From the NCBI RefSeq assembly GCF_002584985.1, contig NZ_NUPZ01000016.1, positions 1 to 64,000 of the forward strand: a stretch of DNA of 64,000 bases, in the 5' to 3' direction. Shown here piece after piece: positions 25,144 through 33,436 of the stretch. A program made the position numbers and the translations under genes. Under the pieces are notes generated by a model. It saw only the letters and a list, made by a program, of their open reading frames with translations. It had not been told where the DNA came from and made no database searches. The stretch's first letter is position 1; each line of letters starts with the position of its first letter. The stretch comes from Bacillus sp. AFS029637 (GTDB lineage Bacteria > Bacillota > Bacilli > Bacillales > Bacillaceae_G).

Positions 25144-26100
25144 TTACTTCAATCGAATTCTTGGATCAACAAACGCATATACAATATCAGCTAAGAAATT
25201 AGCCATAATTGTTAAACAAGAAAGAAACATTGTAAACGCCATTAATACTGTATAATCACGGAAGTTTAATGCTTCTAATTGAATACTCCCAATCCCTGGC
25301 CAATTAAAAATCTGTTCAATAATAATAGCTCCTGAAAATAAACCCGGTAATTCAAAAGCGAGTAATGTAATTGCTGGCAAAATTGCATTTTTCAATGCAT
25401 GTTTATAAATAACAGTTCTTTCTTTTAAACCTTTTGCACGAGCGGTACGAATATAATCTTGTCTAATAACATCCAACATGCCGGTTCTAAAATATCGCGT
25501 TAACGATCCTACACCAAGAAGCGTTAAAATAAATACAGGTAGAATCATATGACGTAATACTTCTAATATGTATGCTATCCCTGTTGAGTTACTCCCAATA
25601 TCAATCATGCCACCAATAGGTAATAACTTTAAATCAACTGCTAATAATTTAATTAAAAATAGTCCGATAAAGAATGATGGAAATGACATTGCTGCAAAGA
25701 CACCGATTGTTACCAATCTATCAAACCAAGAGTGCTGCTTTGTTGCAGAGATAACCCCAATAATAAGAGCAATAATCCAAGTGAAAAATAAAGCTGCAAC
25801 AGCAACAATAAATGTATTCCAAATGAATTTATTAAGTAATGAAGTTACCGGCTCTTGGTACTGTAAAGAAAATCCAAAATCACCATGCAAAGCATTCACT
25901 AACCAATGAAAATACCTTTCAATAATTGGTTTGTTTAAGCCGTATAATTCCCTTAATTCTTGGGCTCTCTCTGGTGTTAACTTTGGATTTGAATCAATAT
26001 AATCTCCCGGCAAAAGTGCAAATAAGAAAAAAATAATAATAGATGTACCAAACAATGTAGGGATCATTTGAAGGAACCTACGAATGATATATGTTTTCAC
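25144..26100 (-). CDS. oppB: Oligopeptide ABC transporter permease OppB
   Basis: A 318-residue permease with six predicted helices and the EAA loop YIRTARAKGLKERTVIYKHA (about 220-240). The start is GTG (MKTYIIRRFLQMIPTLFG), 6 bases after GGGGAGA; a TTG five codons earlier sits on the ribosome site and is rejected. It follows oppA at about 110 bp, a gap that holds an imperfect hairpin (26143-26183). Such hairpins often lower downstream expression relative to the binding protein. Confidence 0.92.
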   Translation of the reverse strand: MKTYIIRRFLQMIPTLFGTSIIIFFLFALLPGDYIDSNPKLTPERAQELRELYGLNKPIIERYFHWLVNALHGDFGFSLQYQEPVTSLLNKFIWNTFIVAVAALFFTWIIALIIGVISATKQHSWFDRLVTIGVFAAMSFPSFFIGLFLIKLLAVDLKLLPIGGMIDIGSNSTGIAYILEVLRHMILPVFILTLLGVGSLTRYFRTGMLDVIRQDYIRTARAKGLKERTVIYKHALKNAILPAITLLAFELPGLFSGAIIIEQIFNWPGIGSIQLEALNFRDYTVLMAFTMFLSCLTIMANFLADIVYAFVDPRIRLK

Positions 26101-26208
26101 CTTTTGTCTCCCCAATCCTATTTACTTAAAAATAGAAGAACATTTTTTCAAAACAGCTACCATTCCATTGCTGTGTGAAAAAACGTCTTCTATTATTTAG
26201 GTCAACCC

Positions 26209-27936
26209 TTATTGTTCAATAGATAACACCGGTAAGTTGGAACTGATGCCATCGTACTTTTCTGGATCAATTCCTTTTATACGTGCATTATGAGCATAAA
26301 GTAGTTTACGATAGTTTAATAAAATAACTGGTGGATCATCACTTAACTCTTTATACAGCTCTTTATAAATCGCTTTACGTTTTTCAATATCTGTCGTTCC
26401 TATACCTTTTACAATCAAATCATCTACTTTCGGATTATTATAACCCGTATCACTTTTTGGATTAGTTGATAAGTACTCACTTACAACTTCACTTGGATCA
26501 CTAATTCCTGGTGTTGAAACTGCCGCTAAATCGTAGTCACCTTTTCCTACTTTTGAAAGCATCGTATTAAAGTCCATCAACTCTGGATTTAATTCAACAC
26601 CAATTTCTTTGTAACTTTCTTTTGCAATCGGAATAAAGATATCATTTGTTTTACCTGTATTTGATGCATAGTATGTTAATTTTAATTTTTGACCATCTTT
26701 TTCACGAACCCCGTCAGAACCTAATTTCCAACCAGCCTCATCCAATAATTTTTTAGCCTTTTCTACGTCGTGCGGATACTTATTAATACCTTCTTCTGTA
26801 TATGCCCATGAAACTGGAGCAATTGGTACGTTAGCAACAGAGCCATATCCTTGTAAAGCTGTATCCACATACTTCTTACGGTCTAATCCATAAGTAAGTG
26901 CTTGGCGTACCTTTTTATCTTTCAAATACGACTTCTTATTATTTACATAGATATAAGCAATATCACTTGATGATTCAAGATTAATATTTGCAAACTCTAA
27001 TCCTTTTAATTGGTCTATATTCTCAGGATTCGCTCTAAATCCACTATAGTCCAGTTCACCTGTTTGGAATAATTGGAATCCAGTATCACCTGATGTGATT
27101 TTGTAAATAAAGTTTTTGATTTTTGGTTTACCTGCATAATAATTTTCGTTAGCAACAAAGCGTACTTCTTGACCTGGAACATATTTTTCAAATTTATACG
27201 GACCCGCTGCAATCGGTTGCCCATATAATGCTTTTAAATAGTCTAAACTTGTATTTTGTTTATAATCTTTTCCATAATAAGCTTTTGATAGCACTGGGCC
27301 ACCTAAATTAGTTAGCGCCTGTGAATTAACTTTTTCAGTTGTAATTTTAATTGTCTGTGGATCAACAACTTGAATTCCTTCAATAGAAGTTGCTTTTCCT
27401 TCTTTATATTCTTTCCCGCCTTTAACAGCATACTGAGCAATATCCAATCCACCTTCATACGCTTTATCATGAAGTAGTGTTAGTGTAAATGCTACGTCAT
27501 CCGCTGTTAAAGGCGACCCATCACTAAATTTTAAGTTTTTACGTAAATGGAATGTATATGTTAACTGGTCAGCAGAAATATCCCATTTTTCTGCAAGGTC
27601 CGGAACAGGTTTACTTTGTTTGTCTGTTGTTACTAGTGACGCAAAAATAACAGACGTTACATTTCCATCCCAACCATTCTCTTGGAAATATGGAAGGAAA
27701 ACTCCCCCTGGCTTAGAAATGGCTGTAATAAAAGTATCCTTTCGCTGATTTGCTTTCTCTGGACTTTTCTTTTTATCTGTCGCTGGAATTGATTCAATCT
27801 TAGCGTCTTTTAAATCCTGCTTTTTTACCGGTTCTGTAGAAGCCGTATCCTCCTGTCCCCCACAAGCAGATAACACAAGCGAACTACTCAGTAATACCGA
27901 AAATACACCAGCCCATTTTTTCGTCTTTGTCTTCAT
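26209..27936 (-). CDS. oppA: Oligopeptide-binding lipoprotein OppA
   Basis: A 575-residue SBP_bac_5 peptide-binding lipoprotein. The signal peptide ends in the lipobox LSACGG. The family motif ADDVAFTLTLLHD and the FAxLVTxDxxxxPVPDLAEKW-type segment are present. It captures extracellular peptides for OppBCDF. The start is ATG (MKTKTKKWAGVFSVLL); a GTG three codons upstream overlaps the ribosome site GGGTGGGG. It is the first gene of the operon. The upstream region carries a 12-bp inverted repeat. A decayed copy of its 3' end lies at 28178. Confidence 0.93.
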   Translation of the reverse strand: MKTKTKKWAGVFSVLLSSSLVLSACGGQEDTASTEPVKKQDLKDAKIESIPATDKKKSPEKANQRKDTFITAISKPGGVFLPYFQENGWDGNVTSVIFASLVTTDKQSKPVPDLAEKWDISADQLTYTFHLRKNLKFSDGSPLTADDVAFTLTLLHDKAYEGGLDIAQYAVKGGKEYKEGKATSIEGIQVVDPQTIKITTEKVNSQALTNLGGPVLSKAYYGKDYKQNTSLDYLKALYGQPIAAGPYKFEKYVPGQEVRFVANENYYAGKPKIKNFIYKITSGDTGFQLFQTGELDYSGFRANPENIDQLKGLEFANINLESSSDIAYIYVNNKKSYLKDKKVRQALTYGLDRKKYVDTALQGYGSVANVPIAPVSWAYTEEGINKYPHDVEKAKKLLDEAGWKLGSDGVREKDGQKLKLTYYASNTGKTNDIFIPIAKESYKEIGVELNPELMDFNTMLSKVGKGDYDLAAVSTPGISDPSEVVSEYLSTNPKSDTGYNNPKVDDLIVKGIGTTDIEKRKAIYKELYKELSDDPPVILLNYRKLLYAHNARIKGIDPEKYDGISSNLPVLSIEQ

Positions 27937-28019
27937 TTTCCCCACCCTAACTTTTTATGATTATACCCTCTGAACTAATTACCTTATGTATGCCTCCCAC
28001 AGCAACATTTATAGCCAAT

Positions 28020-28091
28020 CGGAAAAGTCGGTTTTAATCGTAAAAAAATAGATGTTTTTTGAGGGGTAACAATCCTATTCCGACTTTTCCG
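28020..28091. repeat. 12-bp perfect inverted repeat upstream of oppA
   Basis: CGGAAAAGTCGG (28020-28031) and CCGACTTTTCCG (28080-28091) are perfect complements separated by 48 bp, in the untranslated region before oppA. They could form a long hairpin in RNA or be paired protein-binding sites. No T tract follows, so a simple terminator is unlikely. Confidence 0.6.
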
Positions 28092-28177
28092 GTAGACTTT
28101 ATGGTTATTAGCTTATATTGTTCATTATATTTTGTCAATTCTTTCTAAAAAAATATTTTGGGAATTTTTTAAAATCA

Positions 28178-28460
28178 TTACTCTATCTTTAATTTAGGTA
28201 AACTTAACAAAATACCGTTATAGTTAGTTTCTTGTAATCCTTGAATTCGTGCATGATGTGCAGACACAACTTTGCTATTATTCAAGAAGGTTATAGGTGG
28301 ATCTTCACTTAACTCTTGATATAGTTTTTTATAGAGTTTTTTTCGTTTTTCAATATCTAATGTTTCTAACGCCTACTTCGCTAATTCATCTACTTCGGAT
28401 TATGATATCCATCAACGTTTACTTGTTGAAACAAACTCCTCAATCATTCTTCTTTATTTC
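28178..28460 (-). pseudogene. Remnant of an oppA-like gene (C-terminal part)
   Basis: The minus strand encodes ETLDIEKRKKLYKKLYQELS and then EDPPITFLNNSKVVSAHHAR, which aligns with the C-terminus of the intact OppA nearby (TDIEKRKAIYKELYKELSDD, PPVILLNYRKLLYAHNAR). The frame ends at a proper TAA (28178) but contains a TAG upstream of ETLD and has no start. The upstream part towards 28460 is further decayed. It is a leftover of a duplicated binding-protein gene. Confidence 0.8.
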
Positions 28461-28548
28461 GTTATAAAAATCATAAAAAAACTGATTCTATTTGTTAATC
28501 ATAGAACATAGAATACTAATAACCAATTACCAAAAAGGGGGCGAAAAT

Positions 28549-28746
28549 ATGGACAACCTATTCCAATATGTCCTGCACTATGTACTATTAACAATTATGA
28601 TAGTCGGGGCGCTATTACTATTCCCGTTCTTCCCCAAGTTCGTCCTCTTTTTAGCTTTTTTTATTATGCTTGGGACCGCTATTATCATTTCAACAAGGGA
28701 AGATACCACACAAAAAGAAAGCAGCGTTCAGCGTGTTAAGCTGTAA
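28549..28746 (+). CDS. Small membrane protein, unknown function
   Basis: A 65-residue protein: MDNLFQYVLHYVLLTIMIVG opens a first hydrophobic segment and a second follows (FPKFVLFLAFFIMLGTAIII, about 27-46), then a polar tail STREDTTQKESS. The AAGGGGGCG ribosome site is well placed. The likely topology is a two-helix hairpin. No family is recognised. The 3' end overlaps the stem of a terminator. No operon partner is seen. Confidence 0.65.
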   Translation: MDNLFQYVLHYVLLTIMIVGALLLFPFFPKFVLFLAFFIMLGTAIIISTREDTTQKESSVQRVKL

Positions 28747-28761
28747 CTCTGCTTTCTTTTT
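28712..28761 (+). terminator. Terminator of the small membrane protein gene
   Basis: AAAAAGAAAGCA pairs with TGCTTTCTTTTT over a loop of about 26 nt, with T residues following. The 5' arm lies inside the last codons of the gene. Confidence 0.5.
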
Positions 28762-28895
28762 ATTTTCAATCTTATCTCTCTGTTACATATAGTTATGTCT
28801 CGGGAAATAATTAACCTATATTTTGTCATTCCCCTTACCATTTCACATATTCCACGAACTATACAAATTGCGTAACAAATATTTATCGAATTTAC

Positions 28896-28911
28896 TGTTT
28901 CACGTGAAACA
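28896..28911. promoter_or_regulatory. parS site (ParB/Spo0J binding)
   Basis: TGTTTCACGTGAAACA is a perfect palindrome and matches all 16 positions of the Bacillus parS consensus TGTTNCACGTGAAACA. It lies in a gene-free gap between the small membrane protein and the ABC-F pseudogene. Bound Spo0J/ParB would load SMC and organise the origin region. The rest of 28762-28940 shows nothing clear. Confidence 0.9.
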
Positions 28912-28942
28912 CAATTTTTATTTACCACTTAAAATATAGTTA

Positions 28943-28991
28943 TAAAAAAGAAAGTTAATTCCTTCAGCAAAGCTGAAAGGGATTAACTTTC
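28943..28991 (-). terminator. Terminator of the ABC-F pseudogene
   Basis: AAAGTTAATTCCTTCAGC pairs with GCTGAAAGGGATTAACTTT (slightly imperfect), followed on the minus strand by TTTTTTATAAC. Confidence 0.75.
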
Positions 28992-28997
28992 TATCCT

Positions 28998-30878
28998 TTA
29001 CTCCACAATATTCTCTAACTCATTATATAACTCTACTCGTAACAACTCTTTCTTCGTTTTTTCCTCATATAATTTTTCAAGTCTTTCAACATCAGCTACA
29101 TGTTCCATTTCACATTCTATCGCATATATACTTTCTTCTATATGCATTAACTCGGTTTCAATTTCCTCAAAACTTCTAGCGTCTTTCTTTTTTATAGGGG
29201 ATACTTCAACGCTTTTTCTTCCTTGGCGTTTTTGCTTTATTACTTGTTTCTCAAGTTTTTCTTCCCACTTTTGACGCGCCCATGCATAGTTCCCTGCAAA
29301 CTCAAATAATTTACGCTCATCAATCCAATACGTCTTTTCAAATAACTTATTTAAAAAATAACGATCATGTGAAACAGCTAGAATCGTTCCATTATATTGT
29401 TCAAGGGCCTCCTCTAAAACTTCTCTTGATTCAATGTCGAGATGGTTTGTCGGCTCATCTAAAATTAAAAAATTGATATCTTGATACATAAGTTGCGCAA
29501 GTCTTAACCTCATTTTTTCTCCACCGCTCAGTTGCGTTACTTTCTTAAACACCGCTGGGCCATAAAATAAAAACTTAGCTAATATATGTCTTGCATCTCC
29601 CTCTGTTACAGCTACACACTCTCTGAATGCTTCCAATACATTACTCTTCATATTTCCGTACGCATGCTGCGATAAATAACCGATTTTAACACTACTACCA
29701 ATCCGAATTTCACCAACATCTGGTTCTATTTCTTCTAATAATAACTTTAGTAGCGTTGTTTTTCCCGTACCATTACGACCAACGATGGCCGCACGCTCTT
29801 AAAAACGAACATGTAAATTCGCTCTTTCAAATAAAGGGTGGTCTGCAAAACCTTTACTCACTTCTTTCATGATAACAACATCTTTCCCGCTTCTCTCTTG
29901 TCCTTCAAACTCTAGCCCCATCTGTTTTCTTTCTAACATTGGCCTCTTTAATTTCTCCATACGCTCTAGCGCACGTTCCATATTTCTCGCTCTCTTATGC
30001 AATCCTTCGTTCGGCGGATTCGCTTGATTTGCCCATTCACGTAGACGCTTAATGGCTTCCTTCATTTTCTTTATTTTCTTTTGCTGTTCTTGATAAGCTT
30101 GAAACTCCTGAAGCAACCGTTCTTCCTTTTCCTCAACGAACTGAGAATAGTTCGTATGATACACGTGAATTTCTCCATCTTCTAAATCAAAAATCTTCGT
30201 TACAACTTCATCTAGGAAATAGCGATCATGTGAAATAACTACAACTGTTCCAGTGTATTCTTTTAAAAATTGCTCTAGCCATTCTACGGCGAACAAATCT
30301 AGATGATTGGTTGGCTCATCTAATAGAAGTAAATCTGGTTTTTGCAATAGCATGTATGCAAGGCTTACTTTTGTTTGTTCCCCACCACTTAACTCCAGAA
30401 ATGATCGGGGGAATAGTTCTGTCACCTGTAGACCATTTGCTACCTTCATAATATTCGCTTCTATTTCATAACCACCAAGAAACGCAAAGTTTTCTTGGAT
30501 TACTCCGTACCTCTCCATTAATTTTTGCAAAGCAGATGGTTCTTGTTCTTCCGCCATGTTCTTTTCTAAAACATGCATTTCTTGTTCTAATTCCTTTTCT
30601 GCTTTAAATGCGGAACTCAATACATCATATACAGTCATATCCTCATCAAATTTTGGGATTTGTGCCACATGACCAATACGTGTACCTTTCTTCATATGAA
30701 TAGCTCCTGCATCCAAACTCTCCCTTCCTGTCAGAAGCTGAAAGATTGTTGTCTTCCCACTACCGTTACGACCAACTAACCCAACACGTTCACCGTTCTT
30801 TATTTCAAGCGATATATTTTCAAATATGATGTTTCCACCAAAAGATTTCGTTACATTATTTACACTACAAATAGTCAT
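28998..30878 (-). pseudogene. ABC-F ATPase gene interrupted by one in-frame stop
   Basis: Read continuously, 626 codons give two ATPase cassettes: Walker A GLVGRNGSGKTT with LSGGEQTK in the first and VGRNGTGKTT with LSGGEKMRLRL in the second, separated by a charged linker (EEKEERLLQEFQAYQEQQKK). There are no membrane segments, so it is an ABC-F translation factor, perhaps of the antibiotic-resistance type. A TAA at 29799-29801 interrupts NLHVRF*ERAAIVGRN; the frame is otherwise intact. No frameshift is seen, only one nonsense codon, possibly an AAA/AAG lysine changed to TAA. The start MTICSVNNVTKSF follows AAAGGAGT. It may be recently inactivated, or the stop may be a sequencing error. Confidence 0.85.
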
Positions 30879-30901
30879 TTTCCGTACTCCTTTCAATATA
30901 A

Positions 30902-30935
30902 AAAACCATGGAAAAGAAACATTCCCCATGGTTTT
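30902..30935 (-). terminator. Leader terminator 2, directly before the ABC-F ribosome site
   Basis: AAAACCATGG pairs with CCATGGTTTT over a 14-nt loop and is followed by TTATATT on the minus strand. It sits about 25 bp before the ABC-F start, so transcription must read through it to reach the gene. Confidence 0.7.
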
Positions 30936-30944
30936 CGGCATAGA

Positions 30945-30970
30945 AAAAGGAAGCCAAATAGCTCCCTTTT
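30945..30970 (-). terminator. Leader terminator 1, after the short ORF
   Basis: AAAAGGGAGC pairs with GCTTCCTTTT (one G-U pair) around a 6-nt loop, then TTCT on the minus strand. With terminator 2 it forms a tandem barrier between the short ORF and the ABC-F gene. Confidence 0.65.
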
Positions 30971-31002
30971 CACACGTTTATAAAAAATGGGTGAAGAGAT
31001 TT

Positions 31003-31137
31003 CTATCGTTCAATAGCTACTATGCAATTGTTAAAAAAGGACAGACGTATCCCGTTAACAACTACATCATGAAAAATCGCACGACAATAATAGATAAAAT
31101 CTAAAAATTTGGCACGTGCAGCTAAAGAACGTTTCAT
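31003..31137 (-). CDS. Short ORF in the ABC-F leader (candidate leader peptide)
   Basis: A 44-codon ORF (MKRSLAARAKFLDFIYYCRA, then IFHDVVVNGIRLSFFNNCIV and AIER) with an AGAGGTGA ribosome site 5 bases before the ATG. It lies in the leader of the ABC-F pseudogene, ahead of two terminators. ABC-F resistance genes in Bacillus and relatives are often induced by ribosome stalling on such a leader ORF, which relieves termination. Whether this ORF has that role is inference. It could instead be an independent small membrane-associated protein. Confidence 0.5.
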   Translation of the reverse strand: MKRSLAARAKFLDFIYYCRAIFHDVVVNGIRLSFFNNCIVAIER

Positions 31138-31179
31138 CTCATTCACCTCTTTCGTACGGAATTTAATACTTACTTCTTT

Positions 31180-31185
31180 ATTATA
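31180..31185 (-). promoter_or_regulatory. Possible -10 of the ABC-F leader transcript
   Basis: A perfect minus-strand TATAAT about 43 bp upstream of the leader ORF start. No good -35 is seen at 16-18 bp, so the call is weak. Confidence 0.35.
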
Positions 31186-31265
31186 CTTTCCCATTTCATG
31201 TTTGAATAGTCATTTTTCTGAAAATAATGAAGATAGACTAAACATTTCAATAAGTGACATCAAAT

Positions 31266-31330
31266 CTTACAAAACTGTTATGTTCACGTAATGGAAAGCG
31301 ATAGTACGAAAAGGTGCCTCCCTATACAAT
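31266..31330 (+). promoter_or_regulatory. 40-bp element plus -10, driving micropeptide locus 1
   Basis: CTTACA-AAAC-TGTTAT, a 6-bp linker, CGTAAT region and GCGATAGT end at 31305. After exactly 19 bp comes TACAAT (31325-31330). The right arm is weaker than in other copies, but all spacings are identical. It precedes three short ORFs. Confidence 0.7.
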
Positions 31331-31372
31331 AAAGATGTAAACAAGAGAGACAAACACAAGGAGGAAACAATC

Positions 31373-31453
31373 ATGATGAAAGAAATCGTAAAAGCAATCT
31401 TTGAGGTATTAGTGAACGGACAAGCAGTTGTAAAAGAACTAAACGAACTATAA
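31373..31453 (+). CDS. Micropeptide, family A-like
   Basis: A 26-codon ORF: MMKEIVKAIFEVLVNGQAVV then KELNEL, with an AAGGAGGAAAC ribosome site. The sequence can form an amphipathic helix. The ending GQAVVKELN aligns with DAKAVSQELN in the next ORF and DAKAVASTLN at 38583. First of three short ORFs behind the 40-bp element. No signal peptide or known family. A role in an envelope or peptide stress response is inferred only from the promoter element. Confidence 0.6.
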   Translation: MMKEIVKAIFEVLVNGQAVVKELNEL

Positions 31454-31470
31454 AAAGGGGTGAAGAAAAT

Positions 31471-31548
31471 ATGATGAACATGGTAAAAATGCTTTTACAT
31501 GCTTTAGTCGATGCAAAAGCAGTTAGCCAAGAACTAAACCAACAATAA
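31471..31548 (+). CDS. Micropeptide, family A
   Basis: A 25-codon ORF, MMNMVKMLLHALVDAKAVSQ then ELNQQ, 17 bp after the previous ORF, with an AAAAAGGGGTGAAG ribosome site. It shares ALVDAKAV and a terminal LN with the micropeptides at 38583 and 42113. Both a double methionine start and the DAKAV core are family features. It is predicted amphipathic; function unknown. Confidence 0.62.
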   Translation: MMNMVKMLLHALVDAKAVSQELNQQ

Positions 31549-31564
31549 AAAGGGGTCTATGAAT

Positions 31565-31687
31565 ATGAAGAAAGCCATTATTGTAATCGCAAGTACAGCA
31601 ATTGCCTTATACACAATAAAACATAGAAAAAAGAAACAGAATGAAAAACCTCTATATTATCCCTACACACTATTAAAGAAAAAATAA
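31565..31687 (+). CDS. Small single-helix membrane protein
   Basis: A 40-codon ORF: MKKAIIVIASTAIALYTIKH then a strongly basic tail (RKKKQNEKPLYYPYTLLKKK). One N-terminal hydrophobic helix followed by positive charges suggests a membrane anchor with a cytoplasmic tail. The ribosome site is AAAAAGGGG. It is the third gene behind the element at 31266 and ends at the operon terminator. It is not similar to family A or B. Confidence 0.58.
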   Translation: MKKAIIVIASTAIALYTIKHRKKKQNEKPLYYPYTLLKKK

Positions 31688-31729
31688 AAGACAAGGTACC
31701 CTATCGGAATGAGGATATCTTGTCTTTTA
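31685..31729 (+). terminator. Terminator of micropeptide locus 1
   Basis: AAAAGACAAGGTA pairs with TATCTTGTCTTTT (one mismatch) across a loop of about 17 nt, followed by ATTTTTCC. Confidence 0.6.
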
Positions 31730-31821
31730 TTTTTCCTATTTCCTTTAAAGGATTTCCTCCTCCTTTTCCCGAATGTATTAAGCGAGATTTTTACACATAT
31801 TTTAAAGGGGCATATATACAA

Positions 31822-32616
31822 ATGGATACACAACAACTATATTTTTTAAACGACATTGGTAAACAAAAACCAGAAAGTATTCGGAACAGAAGCACTACAT
31901 GTCCTTTTTGTGACAGAGAAAATTTAACGGATATTTTAGCAACTAAGGGCTCAATTATTTGGTTGAAAAATAAATTCCCTACATTAAAAGATACGTTTCA
32001 AACGGTGCTGATCGAAACAGATAATTGTGAAGACCATATTGCAACATATACAGAAGAACATATGAGAAAACTAATTCGTTTCTCTATTCACCATTGGCTA
32101 AACTTACAGGAAAGTGAGGAATTTACGTCTGTGATTTTATACAAAAACCACGGTCCATTCTCAGGTGGGAGTTTGCACCATGCACACATGCAAATTATTG
32201 GAATGAAACATGTAAACTACCTTGATAACGTAGATCAGGACAACTTCCAAGGAGTAATTGTACAAAAAAACGAACGCATTGAACTCAATATTTCAGATCG
32301 TCCTATTATTGGTTTTACTGAATTTAACATCATCAGTGAAGATGTTGAATTCATAGATGAAATGGCAAATTATATTCAGCAAACTGTACGCTACATACTA
32401 ACAGATTTCCATAAAGGATGCAGTAGCTATAACTTATTCTTCTATCACTTACATGGAAAAATCATTTGTAAAGTTGTTCCACGTTTTGTCGTTTCACCAT
32501 TGTATGTAGGATATAAAATACCGCAAGTTTCTACAAAACTAGAAGAGGTGAAAATACAACTAGCACAGTACTTCACGAGAGAAAAGGATGAAATGATTCA
32601 TAAAAAAACAGAGTAG
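31822..32616 (+). CDS. DUF4931 / HIT-like (GalT-type) protein
   Basis: A 264-residue protein with a CPFC zinc-type motif (about 27-30, in STTCPFCDRENL) and a HIT-like HHAHMQI motif (about 119-125, in GGSLHHAHMQIIGMKH). These are the hallmarks of galactose-1-phosphate uridylyltransferase-like nucleotidyl transferases. B. cereus-group proteins of this kind are annotated DUF4931. The substrate is unknown. The start MDTQQLYFLND follows AAAGGGG; an upstream in-frame extension of 34 codons overlaps the preceding terminator and is rejected. Confidence 0.82.
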   Translation: MDTQQLYFLNDIGKQKPESIRNRSTTCPFCDRENLTDILATKGSIIWLKNKFPTLKDTFQTVLIETDNCEDHIATYTEEHMRKLIRFSIHHWLNLQESEEFTSVILYKNHGPFSGGSLHHAHMQIIGMKHVNYLDNVDQDNFQGVIVQKNERIELNISDRPIIGFTEFNIISEDVEFIDEMANYIQQTVRYILTDFHKGCSSYNLFFYHLHGKIICKVVPRFVVSPLYVGYKIPQVSTKLEEVKIQLAQYFTREKDEMIHKKTE

Positions 32617-32637
32617 GTATAGAAAACCTACTCTGTT
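32609..32637 (+). terminator. Terminator of the DUF4931 gene
   Basis: ACAGAGTAGGT pairs perfectly with ACCTACTCTGT across a 6-nt loop at the stop codon. The T tract is short, so it may be partial. Confidence 0.6.
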
Positions 32638-32655
32638 ATCCCGCTGATTAAGGTC

Positions 32656-33186
32656 TCACTTTATTACACCTTTATTTCGATAGTACACTTCCTCTAACCC
32701 AACGTTATACTTCATATTGTTATCCGTCCACTCTGGTCCTAAATTTCCTGGCCATCCAGATGTATTCGCTACATATTTTAGTAATGCAAAATCAGTTAAA
32801 CCTTTTTGCACCCCGCGCTTATATCCTTTCACTAAATGCGGCATTGCAATTTGTGCATTTATACGTGGATCTTTCAGCTCATCATCAGTGAAATGATCCG
32901 GCGCAAGTCCGCCACCACGGTGCAATTGAAACAATCCGAATGAAGTTCCATTATCTCCAACACTTCTTGGATTTAACCGACTTTCATGTTCGGCAATTGT
33001 AAGAGGTATCCATTCCGGAAGATCTACTTTCTTTGCTTCCTCTATAATGATTTGTTTCATCTGTTTCGCTTCTTCTGAATCAACATAACTTGTCTCATTC
33101 ACTAGCTTATCCATTCCTTCAGACTTTCCTTGGAAATATAAATATACTCCAAGAACAACTAAAAATCCTACAAAGAATTTCTTCAC
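32656..33186 (-). CDS. Lytic transglycosylase (SLT-domain) protein
   Basis: A 176-residue exported protein with an N-terminal membrane anchor (MKKFFVGFLVVLGVYLYF). The SLT catalytic glutamate lies in IAEHESRLNPRSVGDNGTS (about residues 65-83), followed by the GLFQLH motif. It should cleave the glycan backbone of peptidoglycan. The domain is complete but compact. The ribosome site is AGAGGTAGAG. It is convergent with the DUF4931 gene. The 250-bp gap up to the DUF2334 gene holds nothing I can name. Confidence 0.85.
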   Translation of the reverse strand: MKKFFVGFLVVLGVYLYFQGKSEGMDKLVNETSYVDSEEAKQMKQIIIEEAKKVDLPEWIPLTIAEHESRLNPRSVGDNGTSFGLFQLHRGGGLAPDHFTDDELKDPRINAQIAMPHLVKGYKRGVQKGLTDFALLKYVANTSGWPGNLGPEWTDNNMKYNVGLEEVYYRNKGVIK

Positions 33187-33436
33187 TATCTCTACCTCTT
33201 CCTCTGCTGAAATTTGTCCCCTTTCAGCCTTCTTCTCTTTACAATTACCTACATTCTATCATTCTCTTACTCTTTCATCATAGCAAATAACTTTACATAT
33301 TATCATCATGCTTTAGACTGATTTTGCGAATAAGAGAATGGTAAATTCATGTAAAAATGTAACATAATTGGACTACAGCTTCTTTCTTATATATAATTGT
33401 AAGTTGAATTCCATATATAGAATAGGAGAACACAAA

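Noticed and set aside
32678-32690. TTTCGATAGT resembling the end of the 40-bp element
   Set aside because: It lies within the transglycosylase coding region, lacks the TTACA/TGTAA inverted repeat and has no -10 at 19 bp.
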